DNA of 64,000 nt from Paeniglutamicibacter cryotolerans (GCF_014190875.1 NZ_JACHVS010000001.1:2170001-2234000), one strand, 5' to 3'; shown: positions 38,109 to 46,042, counted from the stretch's first letter. Notes: generated by a model from the sequence alone, not told the origin. Program-made: numbers and translations.

Positions 38109-38150
38109 AATCCCCATCCGGCTGGAAAGCCAAATGGGGATTATTTCTTT
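38109..38150 (+). terminator. Second tandem terminator upstream of the Abi gene
   Basis: AATCCCCAT (38109-38117) pairs with ATGGGGATT (38134-38142), with GGCT/AGCC inside, followed by ATTTCTTT. Two terminators in tandem insulate the Abi gene from upstream transcription. Confidence 0.75.
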
Positions 38151-38236
38151 ACATTCATATTGAGATTTACCGCGGACGAACCTGCAATAACTCTCGAAAC
38201 CCTTTAGTGGAGCAAACCGCGTGGGCCTCCGGGACT

Positions 38237-39106
38237 ATGGATATGACCATATATGATGCTGGGGTGATTGAGCAACCTGACGGACCACAAAGTTTCTTCT
38301 TCCATTCTGCCATCCCCTCGGCGCGAATGAAGAGGTTTCGTTCCGCTTGTGATGGTCGGCAAACGGAATCAATCGAACTTTATGTCCTGGACTCGCAATT
38401 GTCCTCACATATGTATTCACTGTGTCGAGTCCTGGAAGTTGCACTCAGGGAGGCTGTTCACCGCCAGATGTCAGCCCGGCACGGGGTGCGGTGGTTTGAT
38501 CTCGAAGATGGAACTTTCGACGACTACTTCATAAAATATGTGCAAGAAGCTCATGACGAGTTCGCCCGCCGTAGGGGGTGGAGCGGCCGTCGTAGAGGGC
38601 AGGTGAGCCCTGATGACCTCGTTGCCGAACTTCGTATGGGTGCCTGGAAAAACCTTTTGGGTAAGGGCGGCTATGCATCCGGCGTATCAGTGAAGTATGC
38701 AGATACTTTGTGGTCCGGGGATAGTGGCCTTGGTGGGGTGTTCAAAGCAAGGGACGCTATGACTGAACCGCCGAGCTTCGAGCAAGTTTCCGCGTTGGTT
38801 CAACGATTTGTGGCTGCGCGCAACCGGATTAGCCACTGTGAACCAGTTGTTTTTGGGTTCCCACAACCAAAGAAGACCAAAAGCGGTAAATTGCAACGCA
38901 GAACGGCCGCCGGGCTAATCGCTGACATGCGCCTCTTGTACTCGTTTATTCATCCCGAATTGGAAGACTGGATCTTCAGCCAGGAAGCAACCAACACGTT
39001 GTTAAGAAAGCCGCTCCTATTGCAAGTTGAGAACTACCTCAAGCAACAGGAAAACGTGCACATTAGCGGGGCAAATCACAAGCCGCAACTGAACCTGGAC
39101 GGATGA
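38237..39106 (+). CDS. Abi-family protein with HEPN RNase motif (abortive-infection candidate)
   Basis: 289 residues from ATG 38237. Helical throughout; ELYVLDSQLSSHMYSLCRVLEVALREAVHRQM is like the opening helices of Abi_2/AbiD/F proteins and RFVAARNRISHCEPVVFG supplies R195-x4-H200, the HEPN ribonuclease motif in its usual Abi context. Such proteins cleave RNA on phage infection and stop growth. No partner antitoxin is adjacent, so it may be a single-gene system or act with the 178-residue gene. A possible promoter TTGAGA (38160) - 17 bp - TGCAAT (38183) gives it separate expression. TTA codon at 39002. AT-rich for this genome. Confidence 0.75.
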   Translation: MDMTIYDAGVIEQPDGPQSFFFHSAIPSARMKRFRSACDGRQTESIELYVLDSQLSSHMYSLCRVLEVALREAVHRQMSARHGVRWFDLEDGTFDDYFIKYVQEAHDEFARRRGWSGRRRGQVSPDDLVAELRMGAWKNLLGKGGYASGVSVKYADTLWSGDSGLGGVFKARDAMTEPPSFEQVSALVQRFVAARNRISHCEPVVFGFPQPKKTKSGKLQRRTAAGLIADMRLLYSFIHPELEDWIFSQEATNTLLRKPLLLQVENYLKQQENVHISGANHKPQLNLDG

Positions 39107-39185
39107 GAGCTGGCACAAACTACTGGCTCGTATCAGTAGCCCTCCGACCAAGGGCGCTCGTGATTGGCAGTGCGCTGGGGTCGGC

Positions 39186-39206
39186 TTGGGCACACATTGG
39201 GCACAC
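39186..39206. promoter_or_regulatory. Right integrase arm-type sites (two phased repeats)
   Basis: TTGGGCACAC at 39186-39195 and again at 39197-39206, 11 bp apart and in the same orientation as the left pair. They lie 95 bp inside the attR core. Confidence 0.78.
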
Positions 39207-39300
39207 CTTGCTGAGATTTTGTGTGAAATGCTGTGATTATGCGTTGTCTATTTCCCCTAGATTCTGGGGATTTCTTGGCATGTAGCGGGTATGCAAAGAA

Positions 39301-39321
39301 TTCGAGTCCCACTGGGGGTAC
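39301..39321 (+). repeat. attR core: 21-bp tRNA 3'-end copy
   Basis: Identical to 29649-29669. Bases before it (GCAAAGAA) do not continue the T-arm, so this is only the duplicated tRNA tail, not a second tRNA. Marks the right end of the element. Confidence 0.93.
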
Positions 39322-39372
39322 GTGAAGGCCGGCCTGGAGCTCCCGAAGAAGGGTTCTCCGGGCCGATCTGTT

Positions 39373-40716
39373 TCATGCCCGGAGCAAGACCGGCTGGGGT
39401 GCCGTATTCCTGCGAAGCCAGACCAATGTCGCGATGCCAAGCAGGGGCGCGGCGAATGCCCCGGCCGTGGAAACCAGCAGACCCGGGAACACCGCATACC
39501 CGCCGCCGAAGGCGCAGGCCAGCAGCAACCGGTTTCCGGGGACTCCAATCCCGGCCACGAATGCCGTCCGAGCCGCGGCGCATGCGCCGATTCCCACGGA
39601 TGCCAGCAGCAGACTCCATTGCCCGGCGTCACCGAGCGGCAACCCGGATGCCGCCGCGGCAACGACAAGTGCCGCAGCAGCGGCACATGCCGGAGATGCC
39701 GCAAGGCGGCCGGAAACGCCGCGGCGGGATTCGAGGAACCGGCCGGCGGTGAGCACCAGTGGCAGCGGTGCCAACAACCCCAGTGCCATGCCCTGGCGCA
39801 TGGTTTCGGTGGAATCGGCTCCCGAGTCGAACCACAGGCTCCCGGTGAGGGCGTAGGCGACCGCCAGCAGTCCTACTGCCGTGCCGATCCATGCGGCACC
39901 CGCCATCCGGGCCTTTTCCCACGGGGCCGCGGGGCGCGGCGTCACCACTGCGGGCAGCGGGATGTGTATCTGTGCATCAGGTGCGTTCCCGGGAGTCCGC
40001 TTGACCAGCAACACGAGGATCAGCAATGTCAGCGCGATTCCCGCGCTGCCGAAGGGCATCAGCGGCACATACGACGGAATCGGAGCGATCACGGCTCCGC
40101 AGGCTGTGGCAATCAGCAGGCGTGGGATCCGCCGCATGCCGGTGCGGCGCAGTACCGCGGACAAGACCAAGGCACAGGCGGAGGTGCCGAAGGCCCACGC
40201 TGCCAGGAAGAGGGGGACGAAGGCCTCGGCCAGCGGCGAGTACGGAATGCCCTGGTCGGCCTGTTCGAACCCGATGGACCAGGACAGGGCGGCGAGTGAG
40301 CTCAGCAGCCACGCCGGAAGTGCCAGGGCCGCCCCGGCAAGTGCGCGCAGGTGCGGGACGATGTCCAGCTCGCGCAAGATCCCGGCCACCGCGAGCGAAA
40401 GCAGGAAGGGGGCCAATGATATCGACAGGAAGTAGGGAAGCGCTTCGGCTTCGATGGTCGGATCGAGGTACAGCAGCGATCCGGTCACGGAGAGTGCCAG
40501 TGCTACCAGGGACAAGACCAGCGCCGAACGCCGGTTGAGGCGTTCACCCAGGCCATGGCCTAGCAGCGAAGCGAGCTCCCAAACGGCGGGCTTATCGCTG
40601 GCGCGTTCCTCGGCCGCATCCAGCAGGGTTCCAAGCATGACCTCGCCGTTTTTCCGGCGCCATGAACGTGGATAGGCCAGCATGGCCCGACGGTAGGAGC
40701 GTTCCAGGGGGCTCAT
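39373..40716 (-). CDS. Multi-pass membrane protein controlled by PadR
   Basis: 447 residues. A charged N-terminus (RSYRRAMLAYPRSWRRKNGEVMLGTLLDAAEERA) of the kind seen in permease-like proteins paired with PadR regulators is followed by about eleven hydrophobic segments. The start overlaps the padR stop by 4 nt, so both share one leftward transcript. Function unknown; PadR-linked membrane proteins often respond to envelope stress or antibiotics. The gene ends 51 nt from attR, so the element inserted just beyond its 3' end. Confidence 0.75.
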   Translation of the reverse strand: MSPLERSYRRAMLAYPRSWRRKNGEVMLGTLLDAAEERASDKPAVWELASLLGHGLGERLNRRSALVLSLVALALSVTGSLLYLDPTIEAEALPYFLSISLAPFLLSLAVAGILRELDIVPHLRALAGAALALPAWLLSSLAALSWSIGFEQADQGIPYSPLAEAFVPLFLAAWAFGTSACALVLSAVLRRTGMRRIPRLLIATACGAVIAPIPSYVPLMPFGSAGIALTLLILVLLVKRTPGNAPDAQIHIPLPAVVTPRPAAPWEKARMAGAAWIGTAVGLLAVAYALTGSLWFDSGADSTETMRQGMALGLLAPLPLVLTAGRFLESRRGVSGRLAASPACAAAAALVVAAAASGLPLGDAGQWSLLLASVGIGACAAARTAFVAGIGVPGNRLLLACAFGGGYAVFPGLLVSTAGAFAAPLLGIATLVWLRRNTAPQPVLLRA

Positions 40717-41069
40717 GCGGTGGCCTGGCCGGCCGGGCGGAAGGCCGGTCCAAGCCGGGCGGCTGCAAGCCGTTCGCCGGCCACCCGGGCCCTCGCCTCC
40801 AGCCGGGCGACTTCCCGGACGAGCGCCAGGGCGCCGGCGTCGGTCAGTCTGAAGTAGCGCCGGGAGCGGCCCTTGACGATTTCCTCCCCGTCGGGTTTCA
40901 CGAGCCCGGCACGGTCCAACCGCTCAAGGGCGGCGTAGAGGGTGGTCACCTTCAGGGTGCTGCCGTTGCCGGAGGCCTCGATCTGTTGCATGATCCCGTA
41001 ACCGTGTCGACGCTCACCGGCCAGGGCGGTCAATATCCAAAATGTCGTTTCGCTCAGCGGCTCTTCCAT
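40713..41069 (-). CDS. PadR-family transcriptional regulator
   Basis: 118 residues from ATG 41069. PLSETTFWILTALAGERRHGYGIMQQIE is the winged HTH of PadR; VTTLYAALERLDRAGLVK and RRYFRLTDAGALAL complete it, and the C-terminal helix is for dimerisation. The frame is open to 41138, but TATGCT lies 6 nt before ATG 41069 (leaderless). An 11-bp-armed perfect palindrome lies across that promoter, indicating autoregulation. Overlaps the membrane protein by 4 nt. Confidence 0.9.
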   Translation of the reverse strand: MEEPLSETTFWILTALAGERRHGYGIMQQIEASGNGSTLKVTTLYAALERLDRAGLVKPDGEEIVKGRSRRYFRLTDAGALALVREVARLEARARVAGERLAAARLGPAFRPAGQATA

Positions 41070-41077
41070 GAAACGAG

Positions 41078-41100
41078 CATACTCCACTGAGTGGAGTATG
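41078..41100. promoter_or_regulatory. PadR operator palindrome
   Basis: CATACTCCACT (41078-41088), one centre base, AGTGGAGTATG (41090-41100): perfect 11-bp arms. It fills the spacer and overlaps the -10 TATGCT of padR, so bound protein would block its own promoter. Confidence 0.82.
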
Positions 41101-41255
41101 TTTCCGGTGAAGGACGCACGCTTGCCGCGGCAGGGCATCCGCGGTCGGCCTAGGTGAGGTCAGCCAAATAATCCACGTCATCCGGGATTTATTTGGAAGC
41201 GCCGTTCGTTACCACCACGTAGGCTATTAACTAACCACCTACCAAGGAGAATCAC

Positions 41256-42062
41256 ATGGCACTGGGCGGAAACCCGGTCTTCAATTCGAAGTCCTACCGT
41301 GAACAGACGGGTCCGAACGCAGCGACCGCAACATTCCACGCGCAGCCGAACCTGAGCGCGCAGGAACTTCAAGACCTCTACACCAAGCCGTCCGCCGGAC
41401 CGCAGCAGACCGGTCGGATGACCTACGCCAGCGTCATCAACAAGACGATGGCCACTTTCGCCGTGCTGCTCATCGGCGCGGTCATCGGCTGGCAGGCGCC
41501 TGGGCTGATGATCGTCGGGGCCATCGTGGGCCTGGTCCTGGGCCTCGTGAACTCCTTCAAGAAGCAGCCATCGCCGATCCTGATCCTGCTTTACGCGGGC
41601 TTCGAGGGCCTGTTCGTCGGCGGGCTCTCCGGCTACCTTGAAGCACAGTACCCGGGCATCGCCGGCCAGGCAGTACTCGCTACGCTCTCGGTCTTCGCCG
41701 TGGTGCTGGTGCTGTACCGCTCGGGCAAGTACCGCGCCACCCCTAAGATGACCAAGATGTTCATGGCGGCCATGATCGGCTATGTGCTGTTCTCGCTGCT
41801 GAACTTCGTGCTGATGATCACCGGCGTGGCCGGCGGCCAGTTCGGCATGCGCAGCGGGTTGTTGGGCATCGGCATCGGCATCCTCGCCGTGCTGCTGGCC
41901 ACCTACGCCCTCGTCCTCGACTTCACCTCGATCTCCGAGGGTGTGCGCAACGGCGCACCGGAGAAGTTCTCCTGGACCGCCGCCTTCGGCCTGACCGTCA
42001 CCATGGTTTGGCTTTACATCGAAATCCTGCGGATCCTGGCGATCTTGCGCGGCGACGACTAA
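41256..42062 (+). CDS. Bax inhibitor-1 / YccA family membrane protein
   Basis: 268 residues. A polar 60-residue N-terminal region precedes seven membrane segments. YAGFEGLFVGGLSGYLEAQYPGI, FSLLNFVLMITG and YALVLDFTSISEGVRNGAPEK are typical of the actinobacterial Bax1-I/YccA branch. Family members modulate ion leak or membrane protease activity; the role here is unknown. AAGGAGAATCAC precedes ATG 41256. A very strong terminator follows. Confidence 0.9.
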   Translation: MALGGNPVFNSKSYREQTGPNAATATFHAQPNLSAQELQDLYTKPSAGPQQTGRMTYASVINKTMATFAVLLIGAVIGWQAPGLMIVGAIVGLVLGLVNSFKKQPSPILILLYAGFEGLFVGGLSGYLEAQYPGIAGQAVLATLSVFAVVLVLYRSGKYRATPKMTKMFMAAMIGYVLFSLLNFVLMITGVAGGQFGMRSGLLGIGIGILAVLLATYALVLDFTSISEGVRNGAPEKFSWTAAFGLTVTMVWLYIEILRILAILRGDD

Positions 42063-42080
42063 GAAGCGTCTGCCTTTGAG

Positions 42081-42119
42081 CGCCGAAGGCGGCACCCGCA
42101 ACGGGTGCCGCCTTCGGCG
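42081..42119 (+). terminator. Strong hairpin after the Bax1-I gene
   Basis: 18-bp perfect stem: arms 42081-42098 and 42102-42119 with a CAA loop. No long T-tract. Confidence 0.82.
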
Positions 42120-42191
42120 TATCCGGGCGCGTATCGTCACACACCGTCCACGCATTGCCCATCGGTGAGCCACCCGGGCTACCGTGGATGC

Positions 42192-43118
42192 ATGGAAGCC
42201 CAGCTGCGTGGTTCCGGTCACGCCACCGGATCGCAATTCAGGATCAGCTCCGGCGGCGCGGAAGCCGTCATTACCGAGCTGGCGGCGGCCCTGCGGATCT
42301 ACCGGCGCCATGGCATCGACCTGGCACAGCCCTTTGGCGTGGAGTCCGCTCCGCCCGGAGCCTCCGGCATCCTGCTGGCCCCTTGGCCGAACCGGGTGGC
42401 CGACGGGCGTTGGATGCTCGATGGCGCCGTCCAGCAACTGGATATCACCGAGCGGGCCCGTGGTCACGCCAGTCACGGGTTGCTGCGCAATACCGGATAC
42501 GCCTGCGTCGCGCAGGAATCCGACTTTGTGACATTGCGCGCGGAGATCTTTCCGCAACATGGCTACCCGCTGCGCCTGACCCACGAGGCGACCTATCGCC
42601 TCGATGCCGACGGGCACCTTGAAGTGCGCCAGTCGCTGCACAACCGCGGGCCGCGGAGGGCTCCGGTCGCCCTCGGCGCCCACCCGTATCTCTGCCTCGG
42701 CGATCTCCCGAGCGGGGAGCTCGTGCTTCGGCTGGCCGCCGAGACCTGGCTGGAAGCCGATGACCGGCTCATTCCAATAAGGGCCCGACCGGTAGCGGGC
42801 GACACCGATTTCCGTGCCGGGTCCAGGGTGGGGGACCACCGCATCGACCGTACCTACACCGGGCTGAGTGCCGTGGAAAACGGGCGTTTCGAGCACGCGC
42901 TCGAGGCCCGGGACGGGCGCAGCGTGGTGCTGTGGGCCGATGCCGCGTTCCCCTATGTCCACGTGTTCATCACCGAGGTCATGCCGGGGCGCGAGGTCTC
43001 CATCACGGTGGAACCCATGACAGCTCCGGCCAACGCATTGAACAGCGGAGAAGGCCTAATCTGGCTGGAACCCGGCGCCCGGCTCAGTGGAAACTGGGGG
43101 ATTAGGTCATGTCTCTAG
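42192..43118 (+). CDS. Aldose 1-epimerase family protein
   Basis: 308 residues. LAPWPNRVADGRW, HASHGLLRNTGY and LGAHPYLCLGD give the family's active-site Arg and His residues, and VEPMTAPANALNSGEGLIWLEPG holds the catalytic Glu region. It mutarotates a sugar; galactose, glucose or a phosphosugar cannot be told apart. TACCGT (42180-42185) lies 6 nt before ATG 42192, implying a leaderless transcript. Stands alone, so no pathway hint. Confidence 0.85.
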   Translation: MEAQLRGSGHATGSQFRISSGGAEAVITELAAALRIYRRHGIDLAQPFGVESAPPGASGILLAPWPNRVADGRWMLDGAVQQLDITERARGHASHGLLRNTGYACVAQESDFVTLRAEIFPQHGYPLRLTHEATYRLDADGHLEVRQSLHNRGPRRAPVALGAHPYLCLGDLPSGELVLRLAAETWLEADDRLIPIRARPVAGDTDFRAGSRVGDHRIDRTYTGLSAVENGRFEHALEARDGRSVVLWADAAFPYVHVFITEVMPGREVSITVEPMTAPANALNSGEGLIWLEPGARLSGNWGIRSCL

Positions 43119-43161
43119 GTAACAAGGCAAATTGCTCGGTATTTTGTGAAAGTATGATCAG

Positions 43162-44388
43162 ATGAAGCACCTATTTTCTCGATCACCGGGCACCCAGGTG
43201 GGCCCGGCCGGTCCTGAAGCCACCCCGAACGCCACGCCGTCCGTCCACCCGGGCAGCGACATGCCCTACGCGGTGCGCATAGCAGCCGACTGGGCCTGGC
43301 GGGTTGCCATCATCATCGGTGCCCTCGGGATTGTCATCTGGCTGCTTTCCCAGATTTCGCTGCTGCTGATCCCACTGATGATAGCGGCGCTGCTCTCGGG
43401 GTTGTTGGGTCCCGTCGTGATGCTCCTCCGCCGGACCGGCATCCCCAATGGCCTGGCCACCGGCATCACCATCCTGGCGTTTCTGGGCCTCATCGTCACT
43501 GCGCTCTCCGTGGTCGGCCAGCGCCTGGCCGTCGGGCTGACCAGCCTGTGGGCCCAGGCCCTGACCGGCATCTCACAAATCCAGCAATGGCTGGCCGAGG
43601 GCCCGCTGAAGATCAGCAACGAGGATCTTGACGCCTTCCTCGAAAACGCGCTGAACCAGCTGAAGAACAACAGCTCGGGGCTGGTCTCCGGGGCGTTGTC
43701 CTGGGGAACCACCGTCGGGCATCTGCTGACCGGCGTGTTGCTGGTGCTTTTCTCGCTGATCTTCTTCCTGCTCGATGGCCGACGCATTGGGATGTTCCTG
43801 GTCAGGTTGCTGCCGCGCCGGGCCCGCCCCGCTGCGGAGGGCGCCGGACGCAAGGGTTGGTCCAGCATGGTCAGCTATGTGCGTGTGCAGTTGTTCGTGG
43901 CATTCATCGATGCGGTGGGCATCGGCATCGGTGCCTTCATCCTGGGAGTGCCGCTGGCCATGCCGCTGGGGGTGCTGGTCTTCATCGGCTCCTTCATACC
44001 GATCCTCGGCGCGCTGGTCACCGGTGCCGTGGCGGTGCTGCTGGCGCTGGTCGCCAACGGTTGGCTGAACGCGCTGTTCATGCTGGCCATCGTGCTGCTG
44101 GTCCAACAGGCCGAATCCCATATCCTGCAGCCGATGGTCATGGGCAAGGCAGTGTCGCTGCACCCGCTGGCGGTGGTCATCACGGTCACCGCCGGAACGA
44201 TGATCGCCGGCATAGCCGGGGCCCTGTTTGCCGTGCCGATCATGGCGGTGCTGAACACGGTGGTCAAATACATAGCCGCCCGCGGCTGGGACAACGACCC
44301 CAGCCTGATTCATGCCGACCCGCCACCATTGAGGGCCCCCTCCGCACCAGCGGACCTCGACGGCGAAATCCGCCCGATGGCGAACTAA
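43162..44388 (+). CDS. AI-2E family transporter (PerM/TqsA-like)
   Basis: 408 residues with about eight membrane segments. LVLFSLIFFLLDG and the conserved GVLVFIGSFIPILGALVTGAVAVLLAL / HPLAVVITVTAG blocks identify the AI-2E transporter family. Members include autoinducer-2 exporters and Na+/H+ antiporters, so substrate is open. ATG 43162 follows a weak site; a TATGAT three nt upstream is too close to act as its -10. Ends 53 nt before ilvA. Confidence 0.88.
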   Translation: MKHLFSRSPGTQVGPAGPEATPNATPSVHPGSDMPYAVRIAADWAWRVAIIIGALGIVIWLLSQISLLLIPLMIAALLSGLLGPVVMLLRRTGIPNGLATGITILAFLGLIVTALSVVGQRLAVGLTSLWAQALTGISQIQQWLAEGPLKISNEDLDAFLENALNQLKNNSSGLVSGALSWGTTVGHLLTGVLLVLFSLIFFLLDGRRIGMFLVRLLPRRARPAAEGAGRKGWSSMVSYVRVQLFVAFIDAVGIGIGAFILGVPLAMPLGVLVFIGSFIPILGALVTGAVAVLLALVANGWLNALFMLAIVLLVQQAESHILQPMVMGKAVSLHPLAVVITVTAGTMIAGIAGALFAVPIMAVLNTVVKYIAARGWDNDPSLIHADPPPLRAPSAPADLDGEIRPMAN

Positions 44389-44441
44389 GCCCCTTCCCCT
44401 CCCACCTCAAACTCCACTCCCGAACCGAGAAAGTCATCCCC

Positions 44442-45692
44442 ATGCTCCAGCAGACCAAGTTGCCCGTCAGCCTTGCCGACATCGAAGCCGCCCGCAAGCT
44501 GCTGGACGGGGTCATTGCCCGCACGCCGGTGGAGCATTCCCGTGCGCTGTCCCTTGTCGTCGGCTCCGAGGTGTTCCTCAAGTGCGAGAACCTGCAGCGG
44601 GCGGGTTCATTCAAGGTGCGCGGGGCATACGTGCGCATGGCCAAGCTCTCGGACGAGGAGCGGGCCCGCGGTGTCGTCGCGGCATCGGCCGGCAACCATG
44701 CCCAGGGCGTGGCCCAGGCCGCGCGGCGGCTGGGGATCAAGGCGCGCATCTACATGCCGTTGGGCGTGGCGCTGCCGAAGCTGACAGCGACCCGGGACCA
44801 CGGGGCTGAGGTCATCCTGCACGGACACAACGTGGACGAGGCCCTCGCAGAGGCCCAGCGCTTCGCCGATTCCAGCGGTGCCGTTTTTGTGCATCCCTTC
44901 GACAACGCCGACATCATCGCCGGGCAGGGGACCATCGGCCTCGAGATCCTCGAACAGCTACCGGACGTCGACACGGTACTCATGGGCGTGGGTGGCGGCG
45001 GACTGCTGGCCGGTGTCGCGGTGGCGATCAAGACCCGGGCGGCCGAGCTGGGCCGCGACATCAAGGTGATCGGTGTCCAGGCCGAAAACGCGGCGGCCTA
45101 CCCTCCCTCGCTGGCGGCCGATGCCCTGGTCCCGCTGGATACGGTGCGGACCATCGCCGATGGCATCGCCGTGGGCCGTCCCGGCCAGCTGCCGTTCGCG
45201 ATCATCAAGGAGCTGGTCGATGACGTGGTCACGGTGTCCGAAGACGCGTTGGCCCGGGCGCTTGTGTTCCTGCTGGAGCGTTCGAAGCTGGTGGTGGAAC
45301 CCGCCGGCGCGGTGGGTGTTGCCGCGCTGCTCGAGGGCAAACTGCAGGAACTGGGCCTGAACCCGGCCAAGACGGCGGTGATCCTCTCCGGCGGAAACAT
45401 CGACCCGTTGCTGATGCTCAAGGTGATCCAGCGCGGCCTCTCCGCCGCCGGACGCTACCTGACAGTGCGGATGATGCTTGATGACCGCCCGGGCGAGCTG
45501 GCCACCATCTCGCGGGTCATCGCCGAATCGGACGCCAACGTCACCCGGCTGGACCACACCCGGGTCGGCGGTTCGTTGAGCATGGGCGACGTGGCGATCA
45601 CCATCGACATGGAAACCAAGGGACACGAGCACTCCGAGCTGGTGCTGAACAACCTGCGTGCCGAGGGGTTCCAGCCGCTGATCATGCAGTAA
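44442..45692 (+). CDS. ilvA: Threonine ammonia-lyase with ACT-like domain
   Basis: 416 residues. SFKVRGAY holds the PLP lysine; SAGNHAQGVAQAA binds substrate; GVGGGGLLAG is the phosphate-binding loop of fold-type II PLP enzymes. A C-terminal ACT-like domain (about 335-416, LTVRMMLDDRPGELATISRVIAE) suggests allosteric control. It deaminates threonine to 2-oxobutanoate, feeding isoleucine synthesis or catabolism. The single ACT unit and length match the TdcB/IlvA form common in actinobacteria. ATG 44442 is used; upstream frame to 43857 is a shadow of the transporter gene. Confidence 0.92.
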   Translation: MLQQTKLPVSLADIEAARKLLDGVIARTPVEHSRALSLVVGSEVFLKCENLQRAGSFKVRGAYVRMAKLSDEERARGVVAASAGNHAQGVAQAARRLGIKARIYMPLGVALPKLTATRDHGAEVILHGHNVDEALAEAQRFADSSGAVFVHPFDNADIIAGQGTIGLEILEQLPDVDTVLMGVGGGGLLAGVAVAIKTRAAELGRDIKVIGVQAENAAAYPPSLAADALVPLDTVRTIADGIAVGRPGQLPFAIIKELVDDVVTVSEDALARALVFLLERSKLVVEPAGAVGVAALLEGKLQELGLNPAKTAVILSGGNIDPLLMLKVIQRGLSAAGRYLTVRMMLDDRPGELATISRVIAESDANVTRLDHTRVGGSLSMGDVAITIDMETKGHEHSELVLNNLRAEGFQPLIMQ

Positions 45693-45993
45693 CACCGGAG
45701 GGAACTGCCACCGGGGAACCCCTACGCGATGACCAGGCTTTCGGGACCGGCCTTCGTCTGCGTCCGGGCGTCAGCCTGCGAGATGCACTCCATGGACCTG
45801 GTCGACCGGATGGCCGGTGTGGTCGCGGATCCCTCTGATGGCCAGGTCGGGGCATGGGCTGCCTGCAGATCCGCGGCGGAGATCCATGAACTAGGCCATG
45901 ACGCTGCTTCTTCCGTGCCGGTGAACGCCACAAGTCTGCAGGCCTCCGCCCCCTCCTGGAGCCGGCCACTGCCGGGGATCCGGCAGTTAAGCG
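45693..45993. other. Gene-free stretch between ilvA and the greA terminator
   Basis: Several overlapping frames exist on both strands, the best being 45722-45931 minus (69 residues, ADLQAAHAPTWPSEG...), but none has a ribosome binding site, domain or plausible composition. It may be the residue of a deleted gene. No tRNA, repeat or hairpin was seen before 45994. Confidence 0.4.
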
Positions 45994-46042
45994 CCGAGCG
46001 GCCGCCCCTCCCCGCAAAAACCGGGATGGGGCGGCCGCTCGG
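45994..46042. terminator. Bidirectional terminator downstream of greA
   Basis: 15-bp perfect arms 45994-46008 and 46028-46042; the loop contains CCGCAAAAACCGG. It ends greA (minus) and any transcript from ilvA (plus). Confidence 0.82.

Larger units (their letters stand above)
29670..39300. mobile_element. Integrated PICI-like phage satellite in tRNA-Leu(UAA), about 9.6 kb
   Basis: Bounded by the 21-bp att duplication and by paired integrase arm repeats at each end. Order: int and repressor leftward; excisionase, small genes, RecA-like ATPase with an internal iteron cluster, micro-genes, acetyltransferase and P27 small terminase rightward; then a cargo block with a HEPN/Abi gene beside attR. 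No large terminase, portal, capsid, tail, lysis or conjugation gene is present. Genes 32567-34960 overlap or abut tightly and look intact, so this does not resemble a decayed prophage. The 34957-36620 and 37384-39300 parts are visibly richer in A/T than the chromosome. The satellite call is inference from architecture. Confidence 0.8.

Noticed and set aside
29670..39300. Complete or recently decayed prophage
   Set aside because: No capsid, portal, tail, lysis or large terminase remnants, and the remaining genes are intact and tightly coupled.
29670..39300. Actinomycete integrative conjugative element
   Set aside because: No FtsK/TraB-type translocase or spread genes; the ATPase at 33183 is RecA/DnaB-like, not a DNA-pumping translocase.
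39301..39321. A second tRNA at the right end of the element
   Set aside because: Only the T-loop to acceptor 3' part is present; no D-arm, anticodon or 5' acceptor. It is the att duplication.
43153..43158. TATGAT as -10 of a leaderless AI-2E transporter gene
   Set aside because: Only 3 nt separate it from the ATG, too short for transcription to begin at that codon, and no suitable -35 lies upstream.
45722..45931. 69-residue minus-strand gene between ilvA and greA
   Set aside because: No ribosome site, no recognisable domain, competing frames of similar quality.
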